Assembly: GCA_038526735.1 (NCBI GenBank)
Contig: JBCBGM010000026.1
Coordinates: forward strand, 1-37,956
Origin: Rubricella sp038526735
GTDB lineage: Bacteria > Pseudomonadota > Alphaproteobacteria > Rhodobacterales > Rhodobacteraceae
DNA length: 37,956 bases
Reading direction: 5' to 3'
Shown here: piece after piece, positions 16,306-24,809 of the stretch
Layout: each line of letters opens with the position of its first letter
Position numbering within the stretch: position 1 is the first letter of the stretch
Notes under the pieces: model-generated
Databases searched by the model: none
Told to the model about the DNA's origin: nothing
The model's input: the letters and a program-made list of their open reading frames with translations, nothing else
Program-made: the position numbers and the translations under genes

Positions 16306-16765
16306 ACGCATCGGAGCAACGGCACTGCTGCTGTTGCTCTGTGCGCAGGTCGCGTCTGCCGCATGCCGCGAAGACCGCGTTGATCTGCGGTCAAACGGGG
16401 TGGAGGTGGCCTTTAACGTCGCCATCGCTGACGAGCCGGATGAGCGCGCGCGCGGACTGATGTTTGTCGAGTCGATGCCGCAGTTTGATGGCATGCTCTT
16501 TATCTACGAAGCACCCACTGTGGCCTCGTTCTGGATGCGCAACACGCTCATTCCACTCGATATGCTTTTTATTGATCCGCAGGGCGTGGTGCAGCGCATC
16601 CACGAAAACGCGATCCCCCTCGATGAAACGGCGATCCCCGGCGGCGACAACGTGCTCGCAGTGCTGGAGATCAATGGCGGGATGAGCGCGATGCTGGGTC
16701 TGAGTGTGGGAACTGAAATTCGGCATACTGCGTTTGGATCGGATGCCGCGTGGCCCTGCGAATAA
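16289..16765 (+). CDS. DUF192 family exported protein
   Basis: This is a 158-residue protein with a clear Sec signal peptide (KRIGATALLLLLCAQVASA, cleavage after ASA). The mature part is a DUF192 domain: DEPDERARGLMFVESMPQFDGMLF, then FWMRNTLIPLDMLFID and AIPGGDNVLAVLEINGG. This small beta-barrel family is widespread and has no proven function. It overlaps the cold-shock gene upstream by 17 nt, a common pairing in this bacterial group. tRNA-Pro follows 47 nt later. Confidence 0.9.
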   Translation: MRWWTKRIGATALLLLLCAQVASAACREDRVDLRSNGVEVAFNVAIADEPDERARGLMFVESMPQFDGMLFIYEAPTVASFWMRNTLIPLDMLFIDPQGVVQRIHENAIPLDETAIPGGDNVLAVLEINGGMSAMLGLSVGTEIRHTAFGSDAAWPCE

Positions 16766-16812
16766 GATCGCTCTTTCCAATCCCAAATCAGAGCGATAAG
16801 TGAACCCTCGGT

Positions 16813-16889
16813 CGGGGCGTGGCGCAGCCTGGTAGCGCGACGGTTTTGGGTACCGTAGGTCGTGAGTTCGAATCTCGCCGCCCCGACCA
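16813..16889 (+). tRNA. tRNA-Pro(TGG)
   Basis: A full cloverleaf is seen: acceptor CGGGGCG/CGCCCCG, anticodon stem ACGGT/ACCGT with loop TTTGGGT (anticodon TGG), T-arm GTGAG-TTCGAAT-CTCGC, discriminator A and encoded CCA. Confidence 0.97.
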
Positions 16890-16947
16890 GTTACCACCTA
16901 CTGCACATACGCTTGTTGCGACCCACCGGGTTTGCTAGCTCACGCAT

Positions 16948-17934
16948 ATGGCTGCGTCTCCAAAATATGTCCTGATCTCAATGATGCGCGATGAAGCGCC
17001 TTATATCCTTGATTGGGTGGCGCATCACCGCGCGCTGGGGTTTGAACACTTTGTCGTTTTCCACAACGACTGCACCGACAACACGGTGCAAATTCTCGAA
17101 CGGATCGCCACCCAAGGCTACATGACGGTACGTAAAAACCGCCATGGTCCCGGGGGTTTGCAGCGTACAGCCTTGCGGATGGCGCGGGATATCCCAGAGG
17201 TGCAAGGCGCTGAGTGGATTTGGATTTGCGATGCGGATGAGTATCTCAATATCCATGCCGGTGATCACCGCGTCGAGGATTTGATCACGAGTGTGCCGGG
17301 CGACAGCGACTCGATTGCCGTGCCCTGGCGGAACTTCTCAAGCAACGGGCATGTGCAAGTCAGCGACGCGCGGATGCCGGTTGCTTTTACCGATGCGGCC
17401 CCCCCTTTGAACGGCACACGCAACAGGTTGCAGCCCTGCAAGTCGCTGAGCCGAAATATCCACAAGTACAAGCGGCTCGGCACGCACCAGCCGATCCCGA
17501 ACGAAGAGCATATCGATGACTACAAGCGGGTGATGCCGGGCGGGATCGAGATTGTCTCCAGCGACGATTACCTCAAGCATGCGCGGTTTGATGTGGCGCA
17601 GGTGAACCATTACGCGGTGCGGTCGCTTGACGGGTTCCTGATCAAAAAATCCCGGATGCGGGTGAACCATGCGGGCTCAGTAGACACGAGCTACTTCGCG
17701 CGGCTGGGGCTTGGTGGGCATCACGACGACAGCATCCACCGCTATGAGCCGATGAAAGAGCCGTTTTGGGAGGAGTTCCGCGCCGATGAGCGGCTAATGT
17801 ACATGCAGCGCCGCGCGATCCGGCATCACCGGCTGCGGGGGATTTCCTTACGTGAGGAAGAGGGCTTCGCCGACGTGCACGAAGAGATCAAAAAGATCGC
17901 CGCCTCCGTGCCGCCCGCTAAACCACCGAGCTGA
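16948..17934 (+). CDS. Glycosyltransferase family 2-type protein
   Basis: This is a 328-residue putative glycosyltransferase with a GT-A fold. The N-terminal ISMMRDEAPYILDWVAHHRALGFEHFVVFHNDCTDNT is typical of the Gly_transf_2_4 family, and the metal-binding DxD is seen in WIWICDADEYL. No membrane segments are evident, so it should be cytoplasmic or peripheral, adding sugar to an unknown acceptor, probably a surface glycan. No polysaccharide cluster surrounds it. The ribosome binding site is weak. Its 3' end overlaps the converging regulator gene by 17 nt. Confidence 0.85.
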   Translation: MAASPKYVLISMMRDEAPYILDWVAHHRALGFEHFVVFHNDCTDNTVQILERIATQGYMTVRKNRHGPGGLQRTALRMARDIPEVQGAEWIWICDADEYLNIHAGDHRVEDLITSVPGDSDSIAVPWRNFSSNGHVQVSDARMPVAFTDAAPPLNGTRNRLQPCKSLSRNIHKYKRLGTHQPIPNEEHIDDYKRVMPGGIEIVSSDDYLKHARFDVAQVNHYAVRSLDGFLIKKSRMRVNHAGSVDTSYFARLGLGGHHDDSIHRYEPMKEPFWEEFRADERLMYMQRRAIRHHRLRGISLREEEGFADVHEEIKKIAASVPPAKPPS

Positions 17935-18895
17935 GCCGCGTGCCGCGTTCGCGGTATGGCGTCGTTTCAAAATGCGCGCGGTAGCATTTCGAGAAGTGCG
18001 ATGGTGAGGTGAAGCCGCAGGCCAGTGCCACATTGATCACCGACATATCGGTTTGCAGCAGCAGGTTCCGCGCTTTTTGCAGCCGCAACTCCATGTAGTA
18101 CCGCTTCGGTGAGCGGTTGAGATAGCGGCGGAAGAGCCGCTCAAGTTGGCGGGTGGACATCCCCACATCCGAGGCGAGCTGCGACGGAGAAACGGGCTCT
18201 TCGATGCTTTCTTCCATCCATTCGATCACCTGCGCGAGTTTGGGATGCCGCACGCCGATGCGGGTGGGGATCGAGAGGCGTTGCTCGTAGCTGTCGGTGC
18301 GCACGGTGGTGTAGATCATCTGATCCGCAACCTTGCCTGCCAGATCGGTGCCATGCGTGTCTGCGATGAGTTTGAGAAACAGGTCGGCAGAGGCAGAACC
18401 GCCCGCGCTCGTGTAGCGGTTACCGTCGATGGTGTAGATTGCTTGCGTGAGCTCGATGTCGGGGAAGTCTTCGATAAAGCTGTCGCGGTTGTCCCAGTGG
18501 ATCGTGCAGCGCTTGCCGCTCAAGAGCCCTGCCGTGGCCAGGATATGCGTGGCGTTGCACAGCCCCCCGATAGCGATCCCTTTACGCGCCTCCCGGCGCA
18601 GCCAGGTGAGCAGGGGTTTGGAGGTTGCGCCATGCACATCCACGCCTGAGCAAACGATCAGCGTTTCCTCGCGGCCGATCTCATCGAGGCCCATATCCAC
18701 GCTCATCACCAGCCCGCCGGATCCGGTCGCGTTCTCCCCATTCTCCGAGGCCAGCCGCCAGTCATAGAGCTTTTTGCCGGTGGTGAAATTGGCGAGGCGC
18801 AGCGTCTCGATCGCGCAGGAAAATGACAGGAGAGAGAAGTCGCGCGTGAGCGCAAAGACAAAACGTTCGGTGCGAGCGTCGTTGGAAGCTGGCAT
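17918..18895 (-). CDS. GlxA-family AraC-type transcriptional regulator
   Basis: This is a 325-residue regulator with an N-terminal DJ-1/PfpI-like amidotransferase-fold domain (residues about 8-180; FALTRDFSLLSFSCAIETLRLAN, GGLCNATHILATAGLL) and a C-terminal AraC double helix-turn-helix (SPSQLASDVGMSTRQLERLFRRY, MSVINVALACGFTSPSHFSKCYRAHF). The usual nucleophile cysteine of active PfpI enzymes is probably not catalytic here. The closest characterised relatives are GbdR/CdhR regulators of glycine betaine, dimethylglycine and carnitine catabolism, so a quaternary-amine ligand is plausible but inferred. The leader just upstream resembles the 3' part of a glycine riboswitch. Confidence 0.88.
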   Translation of the reverse strand: MPASNDARTERFVFALTRDFSLLSFSCAIETLRLANFTTGKKLYDWRLASENGENATGSGGLVMSVDMGLDEIGREETLIVCSGVDVHGATSKPLLTWLRREARKGIAIGGLCNATHILATAGLLSGKRCTIHWDNRDSFIEDFPDIELTQAIYTIDGNRYTSAGGSASADLFLKLIADTHGTDLAGKVADQMIYTTVRTDSYEQRLSIPTRIGVRHPKLAQVIEWMEESIEEPVSPSQLASDVGMSTRQLERLFRRYLNRSPKRYYMELRLQKARNLLLQTDMSVINVALACGFTSPSHFSKCYRAHFETTPYRERGTRLSSVV

Positions 18896-19045
18896 GGTCT
18901 CCGCTGCTCCGGGCCTGAGAGTTGCCGGGCACCTTCAACGCGCGATGCACTCAGGGTCAAGCGCCAATCGTACCGGTACTAGCGTTTCATACCGCGACCG
19001 TGTTAGAGCGCGCGCGAAAAAGGTTGAAACCCTGGGATGATCGAG

Positions 19046-20413
19046 ATGACTGCGAATTGGAGCAAATCGGACTGGCGCGCGCATGAGCGGATCCAGATGC
19101 CCGAGTACCAAGATCAAGCCGCCCTCAAAGCCGCCGAAGAGCGTCTGGCGACCTACCCTCCGCTGGTCTTTGCCGGTGAGGCGCGCGCGCTGACCGCAAA
19201 GCTGGGTGAGGTGGCCAAGGGCCGGGCGTTTTTGATGCAGGGCGGCGATTGCGCCGAGAGCTTTGCCGAGTTCACCGCCGACACCATTCGCGACACCTAT
19301 AAGGTTCTTTTGCAGATGTCGGTCGTGCTGACTTATGGCGCCAAGGTGCCCGTGGTGAAGGTGGGTCGGATGGCCGGCCAATTTGCCAAGCCGCGCTCCG
19401 CCCCGACCGAAAAAGTGGGTGACGTGGAGTTGCCGAGCTACCGCGGCGACATCATCAACGGGTTTGACTTCACGCCCGAGGCGCGCATCCCTGACCCGCA
19501 GCGCATGTTGCAGGCCTACACCCAGGCGGCCGCCTCGCTGAACCTGCTGCGAGCCTTCTCTCAGGGTGGCTTTGCAGACATCAACCGGGTGCACTCTTGG
19601 ACACTTGGCTTTGCCGAAGAGGCCGCGACCACGCGTTACGCCGACCTCGCGAACCGTATCTCAGATGCGCTGGGCTTTATGGATGCCGCAGGGCTTGACG
19701 CAGCACGGGTTGAATCGCTGGGCCGGGTGGATTTCTACACCTCCCACGAAGCACTTTTGCTGGAGTATGAAGAGGCGCTCTGCCGAGTGGACTCCACCTC
19801 TGGCGATTATGTGGCGGGCTCGGGTCACATGATCTGGATCGGCGACCGCACCCGCCAGCCCGACGGCGCGCATGTGAAGTTCTGCTCCGGCGTGCTTAAC
19901 CCGATTGGCCTGAAATGCGGCCCGAGCCTCGACCCTGAAGAGCTCATTCGCCTGATCGACATTCTCAACCCGCAAAACATTCCCGGCCGTCTGACCCTGA
20001 TCAACCGGTTCGGGGCAGAGAAGGTGGGCGATCATCTGCCGGCGCTCATCCGCGCGGTGGAGCGTGAGGGGCGTTCGGTGGTGTGGTCATGCGACCCGAT
20101 GCACGGCAACACGATCAAGTCCAACAGCGGCTACAAAACCCGGCCCTTCAACTACGTGCTGCGCGAAGTGCAGTCGTTCTTCGAAATCCACCAGGCCGAG
20201 GGCACGTATCCGGGCGGAGTGCATTTCGAGATGACCGGCAAGGATGTCACCGAATGCACCGGCGGTGTGCGCGCTGTGACCGACGAGGACCTCTCCTCGC
20301 GCTACCACACAGCGTGTGACCCGCGATTGAACGCCTCCCAGTCGTTGGAGCTTGCCTTCCTCGTCGCCGAAGAGCTGGAGAAGGGGCCCGGGCGGGCGCG
20401 CGTCGCGGTTTAG
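19046..20413 (+). CDS. Class II 3-deoxy-7-phosphoheptulonate (DAHP) synthase
   Basis: This is the first enzyme of the shikimate pathway, condensing phosphoenolpyruvate and erythrose 4-phosphate. It is about 455 residues and of the class II (plant-like) family: WRAHERIQMPEYQD, FLMQGGDCAESFAEF, KVPVVKVGRMAGQFAKPRSAPTE (written in parts), YTSHEALLLEYEEAL, WIGDRTRQPDGAHVKF and CDPMHGNT. The metal and substrate residues C, H, E and D of this class are present. An ATG at 19037 would add three residues; 19046 fits a GGGA site better. serB starts 1 nt after its stop, so the two are one operon. Confidence 0.95.
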   Translation: MTANWSKSDWRAHERIQMPEYQDQAALKAAEERLATYPPLVFAGEARALTAKLGEVAKGRAFLMQGGDCAESFAEFTADTIRDTYKVLLQMSVVLTYGAKVPVVKVGRMAGQFAKPRSAPTEKVGDVELPSYRGDIINGFDFTPEARIPDPQRMLQAYTQAAASLNLLRAFSQGGFADINRVHSWTLGFAEEAATTRYADLANRISDALGFMDAAGLDAARVESLGRVDFYTSHEALLLEYEEALCRVDSTSGDYVAGSGHMIWIGDRTRQPDGAHVKFCSGVLNPIGLKCGPSLDPEELIRLIDILNPQNIPGRLTLINRFGAEKVGDHLPALIRAVEREGRSVVWSCDPMHGNTIKSNSGYKTRPFNYVLREVQSFFEIHQAEGTYPGGVHFEMTGKDVTECTGGVRAVTDEDLSSRYHTACDPRLNASQSLELAFLVAEELEKGPGRARVAV

Positions 20414-20414
20414 T

Positions 20415-21272
20415 ATGTCTCACGTCTTGGTGTTGACCGCCGCGCGGGGTGTGACCGACGCGGAAGCCGGGCATGTGGCCAGTCACATCGCTGGCGCGAC
20501 CGTCTTGGCCGAGCGTCGGCTGGGGCCGTGCGGTTATGAGATTGAGGTGTCGGCGCCCGTGGAGGTGCCCACGCTTGAGGGCATCGACATCAACCTCCTG
20601 CCAGCCGCAAACCGCGAAAAACGCCTGCTGATCGCGGATATGGACAGCACGATGATCCCCATGGAGTGCATCGATGAGCTGGCTGATTTTGCCGGAGTGA
20701 AAGATCAGGTCGCCGCGATCACAGAGGCGGCGATGGCCGGGGAGCTCGACTTTGAGGGTGCGCTGATCGCGCGGGTTGGGCTCTTGAAAGGGCTTCCGGT
20801 CTCCGCGCTCGAGCAATGCTATGCGGAGCGGATCAGCCTTAATCCGGGTGCAGAGACGTTGGTTAAGACCATGGCCGCACGGGGGGCGATGACCGCGCTT
20901 GTCTCTGGCGGATTTACGTTTTTCACCGGGCGCGTTGCCGCCCGCACAGGCTTTGCGATGAACCGGGCCAACACGTTGCTGTTTGAGGGTGAACACCTGA
21001 CCGGAGAGGTCGGCATGCCGATCCTTGGGCGCGACGCGAAGCTGGAAACGCTGAACGCGCTTTGCGCTGAGGGTGGGTACACCCCTGCCGATGTGATCGC
21101 GGTTGGCGATGGCGCGAATGATCTGGCGATGGTCGAAGTAGCCGGAACTGGTGTGGCGTATAAGGCAAAGCCTGCGCTGCGGGCTGCCGCAACCGCGACG
21201 CTCGATCATTCAGACCTCACCGCGCTTTTGCACCTCCAAGGTATTCCGGATGTCGCTTGGGCGACTGCTTAA
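20415..21272 (+). CDS. serB: Phosphoserine phosphatase SerB
   Basis: This is a 285-residue HAD-superfamily enzyme that releases serine from phosphoserine in the last step of serine synthesis. It has an N-terminal ACT-like region (residues 1-70) followed by the HAD core: motif I IADMDSTMI with the nucleophile Asp75 and Asp77, motif II TALVSGGFTFF, and motif III/IV VIAVGDGANDLAMV. The true start at 20415 follows the DAHP synthase stop by one base; the open frame upstream of it is that gene's 3' end. It converges with the PAS protein gene, overlapping by 4 nt at the stops. Confidence 0.95.
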   Translation: MSHVLVLTAARGVTDAEAGHVASHIAGATVLAERRLGPCGYEIEVSAPVEVPTLEGIDINLLPAANREKRLLIADMDSTMIPMECIDELADFAGVKDQVAAITEAAMAGELDFEGALIARVGLLKGLPVSALEQCYAERISLNPGAETLVKTMAARGAMTALVSGGFTFFTGRVAARTGFAMNRANTLLFEGEHLTGEVGMPILGRDAKLETLNALCAEGGYTPADVIAVGDGANDLAMVEVAGTGVAYKAKPALRAAATATLDHSDLTALLHLQGIPDVAWATA

Positions 21273-21970
21273 TCGTGACTTACCACCAATTTGAGGTGCT
21301 GCCGGCCTGAGCTGGGTGTTGGGTTGCCAGTCCCCGCGACGGCCATGAGATACGGCACCGCAGCTTCTGCCGCATAAACAGGCTCAACGTCCGCCGCGAC
21401 GTAGGTAAACGGCTCGGGCGCAGGGGCATCCAACGTGTCGAGCGGGCGCGTGTTGCTTTGCACGAGGGCCAACTGCGCCCCCGCGAGAGCCTCGAGATCG
21501 GCGGCCACGTCCACGGTTCCGACGATGCGGGTTACCTTGCCGTTTCCATCCACCATAGGCCGCAGCGACAGGCGTGCGGCAACCTCACCCATGCCCCGCA
21601 CATGCGCCACACAGCGCATATCGGCAATGGCGGGGGCGGAGATGACCTCGCGGCAGATTGCGTCGAGGCTTGCGCGATCGAGCGACCGAAAGAGCGCATG
21701 CAACGGCGCGCCGCGCACCTCTCCGCCAAACATCTGGCAGACGCGTAGACCGCCGATGCGGAAACGTGCAGCGCCATGCCCCTCAAGCTCCAGCAGGATC
21801 AGATGCTCAAGGATCGGGGTGATTTCTTTGGGGTCGAGGGCGGCTCTGCGCGGCACCGGATGCGTATCGGAGCGCAAAGACTTCCAGTGCCGGTCAAGGC
21901 AGGTTTCGACAGCCGTCTGGGGTGTGATTCCAAGCAAAATCTGTCCACCTCTGTTGCATTTGTTGCCCAT
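21269..21970 (-). CDS. PAS_5 domain protein
   Basis: This is a 233-residue protein of the PAS_5 family common in Rhodobacterales and Rhizobiales. The signature LDPKEITPILEHLILLELEGHGAARFRIGGLRVCQMFGGEVRG is at residues 45-90. A C-terminal stretch of low complexity follows, ending in GRQHLKLVVSHD. No output domain (kinase, GGDEF, helix-turn-helix) is attached, so its sensing role and partner are unknown. Its stop overlaps the serB stop. The start at 21970 is one of several possible. Confidence 0.82.
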   Translation of the reverse strand: MGNKCNRGGQILLGITPQTAVETCLDRHWKSLRSDTHPVPRRAALDPKEITPILEHLILLELEGHGAARFRIGGLRVCQMFGGEVRGAPLHALFRSLDRASLDAICREVISAPAIADMRCVAHVRGMGEVAARLSLRPMVDGNGKVTRIVGTVDVAADLEALAGAQLALVQSNTRPLDTLDAPAPEPFTYVAADVEPVYAAEAAVPYLMAVAGTGNPTPSSGRQHLKLVVSHD

Positions 21971-22034
21971 GAGATATGAGGCAGTTGAACAGCATTTACC
22001 GCTAATTCTCGAACAATTTTAGGTAATAAAGTTA

Positions 22035-22940
22035 ATGGTCTCGAAATCATCCCCCGCAAAATCCCTCGCCTCGATGACCGGCTTTGCGACCCTCCATGGC
22101 GCGCTGTGCGCTATGTCATGGGTGTGGGAAGCGCGGAGTGTGAATGGCCGCGGCTTTGATTTGCGCACCCGCTTGCCCGATGGCACCGAGGCGCTGGAGC
22201 CTCTGCTGCGCACCACATTTAAGTCTATGTTTGCGCGCGGAAATATCACCGTGTCGCTGCGCTACAAATATCTCTCTGACGGAGAGGCAGCGCAGGCTGA
22301 TCAGGCGGTAGAAGCTGTTCTTGCAAAGCTTAAACAGGTCGCGACAGCTGCCGATGAGGCGGGTGTGGCGCTTGTCTCTGCGAGCCTGGCTGAGGTTTTG
22401 TCGTTGGCACTTGAGCAATCCTCTGGGCATCGCAGTGATGACTGGATCGGGGAGGCCAAGGCGCAGATCGCTGACCTCGCAAAAGCGCTCGCAGACGCGC
22501 GAGAGGATGAAGGTGCAGCCCTGCAAACCGTGATGGAGACGGCGCTTGCGGAGCTCGAGGTCTTGGTCGATGCCGCCGCCGATCAGGCTGCCAGCCGCGA
22601 TCAGACCTTCGCGCAAGCGCTCTCGCAGAAGGTCACCGCGATGCTCTCTGACCCTACCGCGCTCGATGCCGGGCGTTTGGAGCAGGAGATTGCGGTGCTC
22701 GCGGTAAAAGGCGACGTGACCGAAGAGATCGACCGCCTCAGAACCCACATCACCGCCGCCCGCGGGCTTTTGGCGGGTGCCGGGCCTGTGGGGCGAAAGT
22801 TCGACTTTTTGATGCAGGAGTTTAACCGCGAGGCGAACACGCTCTGCTCCAAGTCCTCCGATGCGGCGCTCACTGCGACCGGTCTGGAGATGAAGGTGAT
22901 CATCGACCGGATGCGTGAGCAGGTGCAAAACATCGAGTAA
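22035..22940 (+). CDS. YicC family endoribonuclease
   Basis: This is a 301-residue YicC family protein. The start of the domain SMTGFATLHG, the conserved WEARSVNGRGFDLRTRLP, and the C-terminal signature FDFLMQEFNREANTLCSKSSD and EMKVIIDRMREQVQNIE are all present. YicC-type proteins are metal-dependent endoribonucleases linked to small-RNA turnover in Escherichia coli; the role here is inferred. gmk follows after 55 nt, the frequent yicC-gmk order. Confidence 0.94.
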   Translation: MVSKSSPAKSLASMTGFATLHGALCAMSWVWEARSVNGRGFDLRTRLPDGTEALEPLLRTTFKSMFARGNITVSLRYKYLSDGEAAQADQAVEAVLAKLKQVATAADEAGVALVSASLAEVLSLALEQSSGHRSDDWIGEAKAQIADLAKALADAREDEGAALQTVMETALAELEVLVDAAADQAASRDQTFAQALSQKVTAMLSDPTALDAGRLEQEIAVLAVKGDVTEEIDRLRTHITAARGLLAGAGPVGRKFDFLMQEFNREANTLCSKSSDAALTATGLEMKVIIDRMREQVQNIE

Positions 22941-22995
22941 GCGGCTTGACCTGTGCCCGCTGTCACAGTGAAAGAGCGCCGGTAAGGAGCCTGCC

Positions 22996-23643
22996 ATGAC
23001 CCCCACCCGCCGCGGCCTGCTGATCTTGCTGTCGTCCCCGTCCGGTGCGGGCAAATCGACTTTGGCGCGGCGCCTGATTGCCAGCCAAAGCGAGGTGAGC
23101 TTCTCCGTCTCCGCCACCACCCGGCCTGCGCGCAGTGGTGAGGTGGATGGGCGCGAATATTACTTCAAAACGCGCCCAGAGTTTGAGGCGATGATCGCGG
23201 AGGGCGAAATGCTGGAGCATGCGGAGGTCTTCGGAAATCTCTACGGCTCCCCCCGCGCGCCGGTTGAGGCGGCGATCTCTGCGGGGCACGATGTGATTTT
23301 CGACGTGGATTGGCAGGGCGGCCAGCAGATCCGGAATTCTGAGCTGAAAGACGCCGTCGTCTCGATCTTTATCCTGCCGCCGAGCATCGCAGAGCTTGAA
23401 AACCGCCTGCGGACGCGGGGGCAGGACGAGGCCGACGTTATCGCGCGCCGGATGCAGGAAAGCCGTTCAGAGATTAGCCACTGGGCCGAGTATGATTACG
23501 TGCTGGTCAATGAGCAGATTGATCAGACGTTCGCCCGTCTTGAGGCAATTTTGATGGCCGAGCGGTTGCGGCGAGACCGCAGCACCGGGCTCAACAGTTT
23601 TGTGCAGCGGCTGAACGCGGAATTTGAGGAGCATATCGGATGA
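22996..23643 (+). CDS. gmk: Guanylate kinase
   Basis: This is a 215-residue guanylate kinase that phosphorylates GMP to GDP. The P-loop SSPSGAGKST is at residues 13-22. SVSATTRPARSGEVDGREYYF binds GMP, and FDVDWQGGQQI and RRMQESRSEISHWAEYDYVLVN are family signatures. AAGGAG precedes the ATG by about ten bases. The 3' end overlaps the gamma-carbonic anhydrase start by four bases (ATGA type), so the two are translated together. Confidence 0.97.
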   Translation: MTPTRRGLLILLSSPSGAGKSTLARRLIASQSEVSFSVSATTRPARSGEVDGREYYFKTRPEFEAMIAEGEMLEHAEVFGNLYGSPRAPVEAAISAGHDVIFDVDWQGGQQIRNSELKDAVVSIFILPPSIAELENRLRTRGQDEADVIARRMQESRSEISHWAEYDYVLVNEQIDQTFARLEAILMAERLRRDRSTGLNSFVQRLNAEFEEHIG

Positions 23644-24164
23644 GCGGACTTTACTCGTTGAACGGCATCAGCCCCCAAGTCTCTCAGGAGGCGTGGATCG
23701 CGCCCGGGGCGCAAATCATGGGCAATGTGGTGATCGAGGCGGGCGCGAGCGTGTGGTTTAATGCGGTGCTGCGCGGCGACAACGAGCAGATCGTGATCGG
23801 TGAAGGCAGCAATGTGCAGGACTTGGCGATGTTGCACACCGATATCGGCTTTCCGATCGTCATCGGGCGCAATTGTACCGTGGGGCATACGGCGATTTTG
23901 CACGGCTGCACGCTGGGCGATCATGCGCTTGTTGGGATGGGCGCGACGGTGCTGAACGGTGCGCAGATTGGTGACTATTGCTTGGTGGGCGCCAATGCGC
24001 TCATCACTGAAGGTAAGGCGTTTGACGAAGGGCAATTGATCGTCGGCTCTCCGGCGAAGGCTGTGCGCGCGCTGGATGACGCCGCGCGGGCGGGTTTGGA
24101 GCAATCGGCGCTCGGGTATCAGATGAACGCCAAGCGGTTCCGGGACGGGCTGGAGCCGCTTTAA
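23640..24164 (+). CDS. Gamma-class carbonic anhydrase-like protein
   Basis: This is a 174-residue left-handed beta-helix (hexapeptide-repeat) protein. Three histidines fit the gamma-carbonic anhydrase zinc site: His66 (AMLHTD), His83 and His88 (VGHTAILH). Members are trimers; many are of the YrdA type and show low or no CO2 hydration activity, so the exact activity is uncertain. It overlaps gmk by 4 nt and converges with chpT, overlapping it by 4 nt at the stops. Confidence 0.92.
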   Translation: MSGLYSLNGISPQVSQEAWIAPGAQIMGNVVIEAGASVWFNAVLRGDNEQIVIGEGSNVQDLAMLHTDIGFPIVIGRNCTVGHTAILHGCTLGDHALVGMGATVLNGAQIGDYCLVGANALITEGKAFDEGQLIVGSPAKAVRALDDAARAGLEQSALGYQMNAKRFRDGLEPL

Positions 24165-24775
24165 CCCGCGACGTGGATTGTGAGCGCACCCTCGCTCTGC
24201 GTCACTGAAAGCTGGCGGTTTTGCGACACCATCGCCTCCCGCAGCAGGGCAAACTCAACCTCCGCCGGGTCGCTGACGCGCTCGCCTGTTCCATTGAGTA
24301 CGGAGGTGAGATGAGCGGACAAACCGCAATTTGGGCCGGTGCCAGACACTGAGAAGCCTTGGCCCGCATCACTCACCACAATCTCCCCACCCAGCGGCAG
24401 TGCTTTTGAGGCACACATGACCGCAAGCGCAACGCAGCGCGGCGCTCTGGTGGCACCGCCGCTCTCTTGCACGTCAAAGCGCAAGGTGAGCCGCGGCCGG
24501 TCAAATGCGGGTGCGATCGAGGCGATCAGGGCCTCAACGCTCAAACCCGCGCCCGCCACGGGCCTGCCAAAGGCCAACCGGAGGAACTCGATCCGCGCCC
24601 GCGCGACCTGCGCGCTCTCCACGACGAGGGCCAAATCGTCAGCGGCGGCGGCGGGGCCCAGCGCTTCAATCAACTCCATGCCATTGCCGATGGCCCCCAC
24701 GGGCCCTATCACGTCATGGCATAGGCGGGTCGCCACGAGCGCATGCAACGGATGCTCAGTATCGACGACCACCAT
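24161..24775 (-). CDS. chpT: Histidine phosphotransferase ChpT
   Basis: This is a 204-residue phosphotransferase. In Caulobacter ChpT carries phosphate from CckA to CtrA and CpdR, controlling the cell cycle; in Rhodobacteraceae the same relay governs motility, gene transfer agents and CtrA targets. The start ATG at 24775 has GAGGG upstream. The dimerisation/HPt helix LHALVATRLCHDVIGPVGAIGNGMEL has the phospho-accepting His20, and a degenerate ATPase-like domain follows (IVVSDAGQGFSVSGTG). Longer upstream frames run through the divergent DUF3553 gene and are not used. Confidence 0.93.
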   Translation of the reverse strand: MVVVDTEHPLHALVATRLCHDVIGPVGAIGNGMELIEALGPAAAADDLALVVESAQVARARIEFLRLAFGRPVAGAGLSVEALIASIAPAFDRPRLTLRFDVQESGGATRAPRCVALAVMCASKALPLGGEIVVSDAGQGFSVSGTGPNCGLSAHLTSVLNGTGERVSDPAEVEFALLREAMVSQNRQLSVTQSEGALTIHVAG

Positions 24776-24809
24776 GAAACCCTCTTTCTGTTTGATGACA
24801 GGATAGCCA

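Noticed and set aside
16391..16897. Minus-strand frame starting with GRGGEIRTHDLRYPK-like residues
   Set aside because: It comes from the reverse complement of the tRNA-Pro and the antisense of the DUF192 gene.
18970..18979. Perfect palindrome GTACCGGTAC between the regulator and DAHP synthase genes
   Set aside because: It may be an operator but no matching family consensus is known to me and a 10-bp palindrome can occur by chance.
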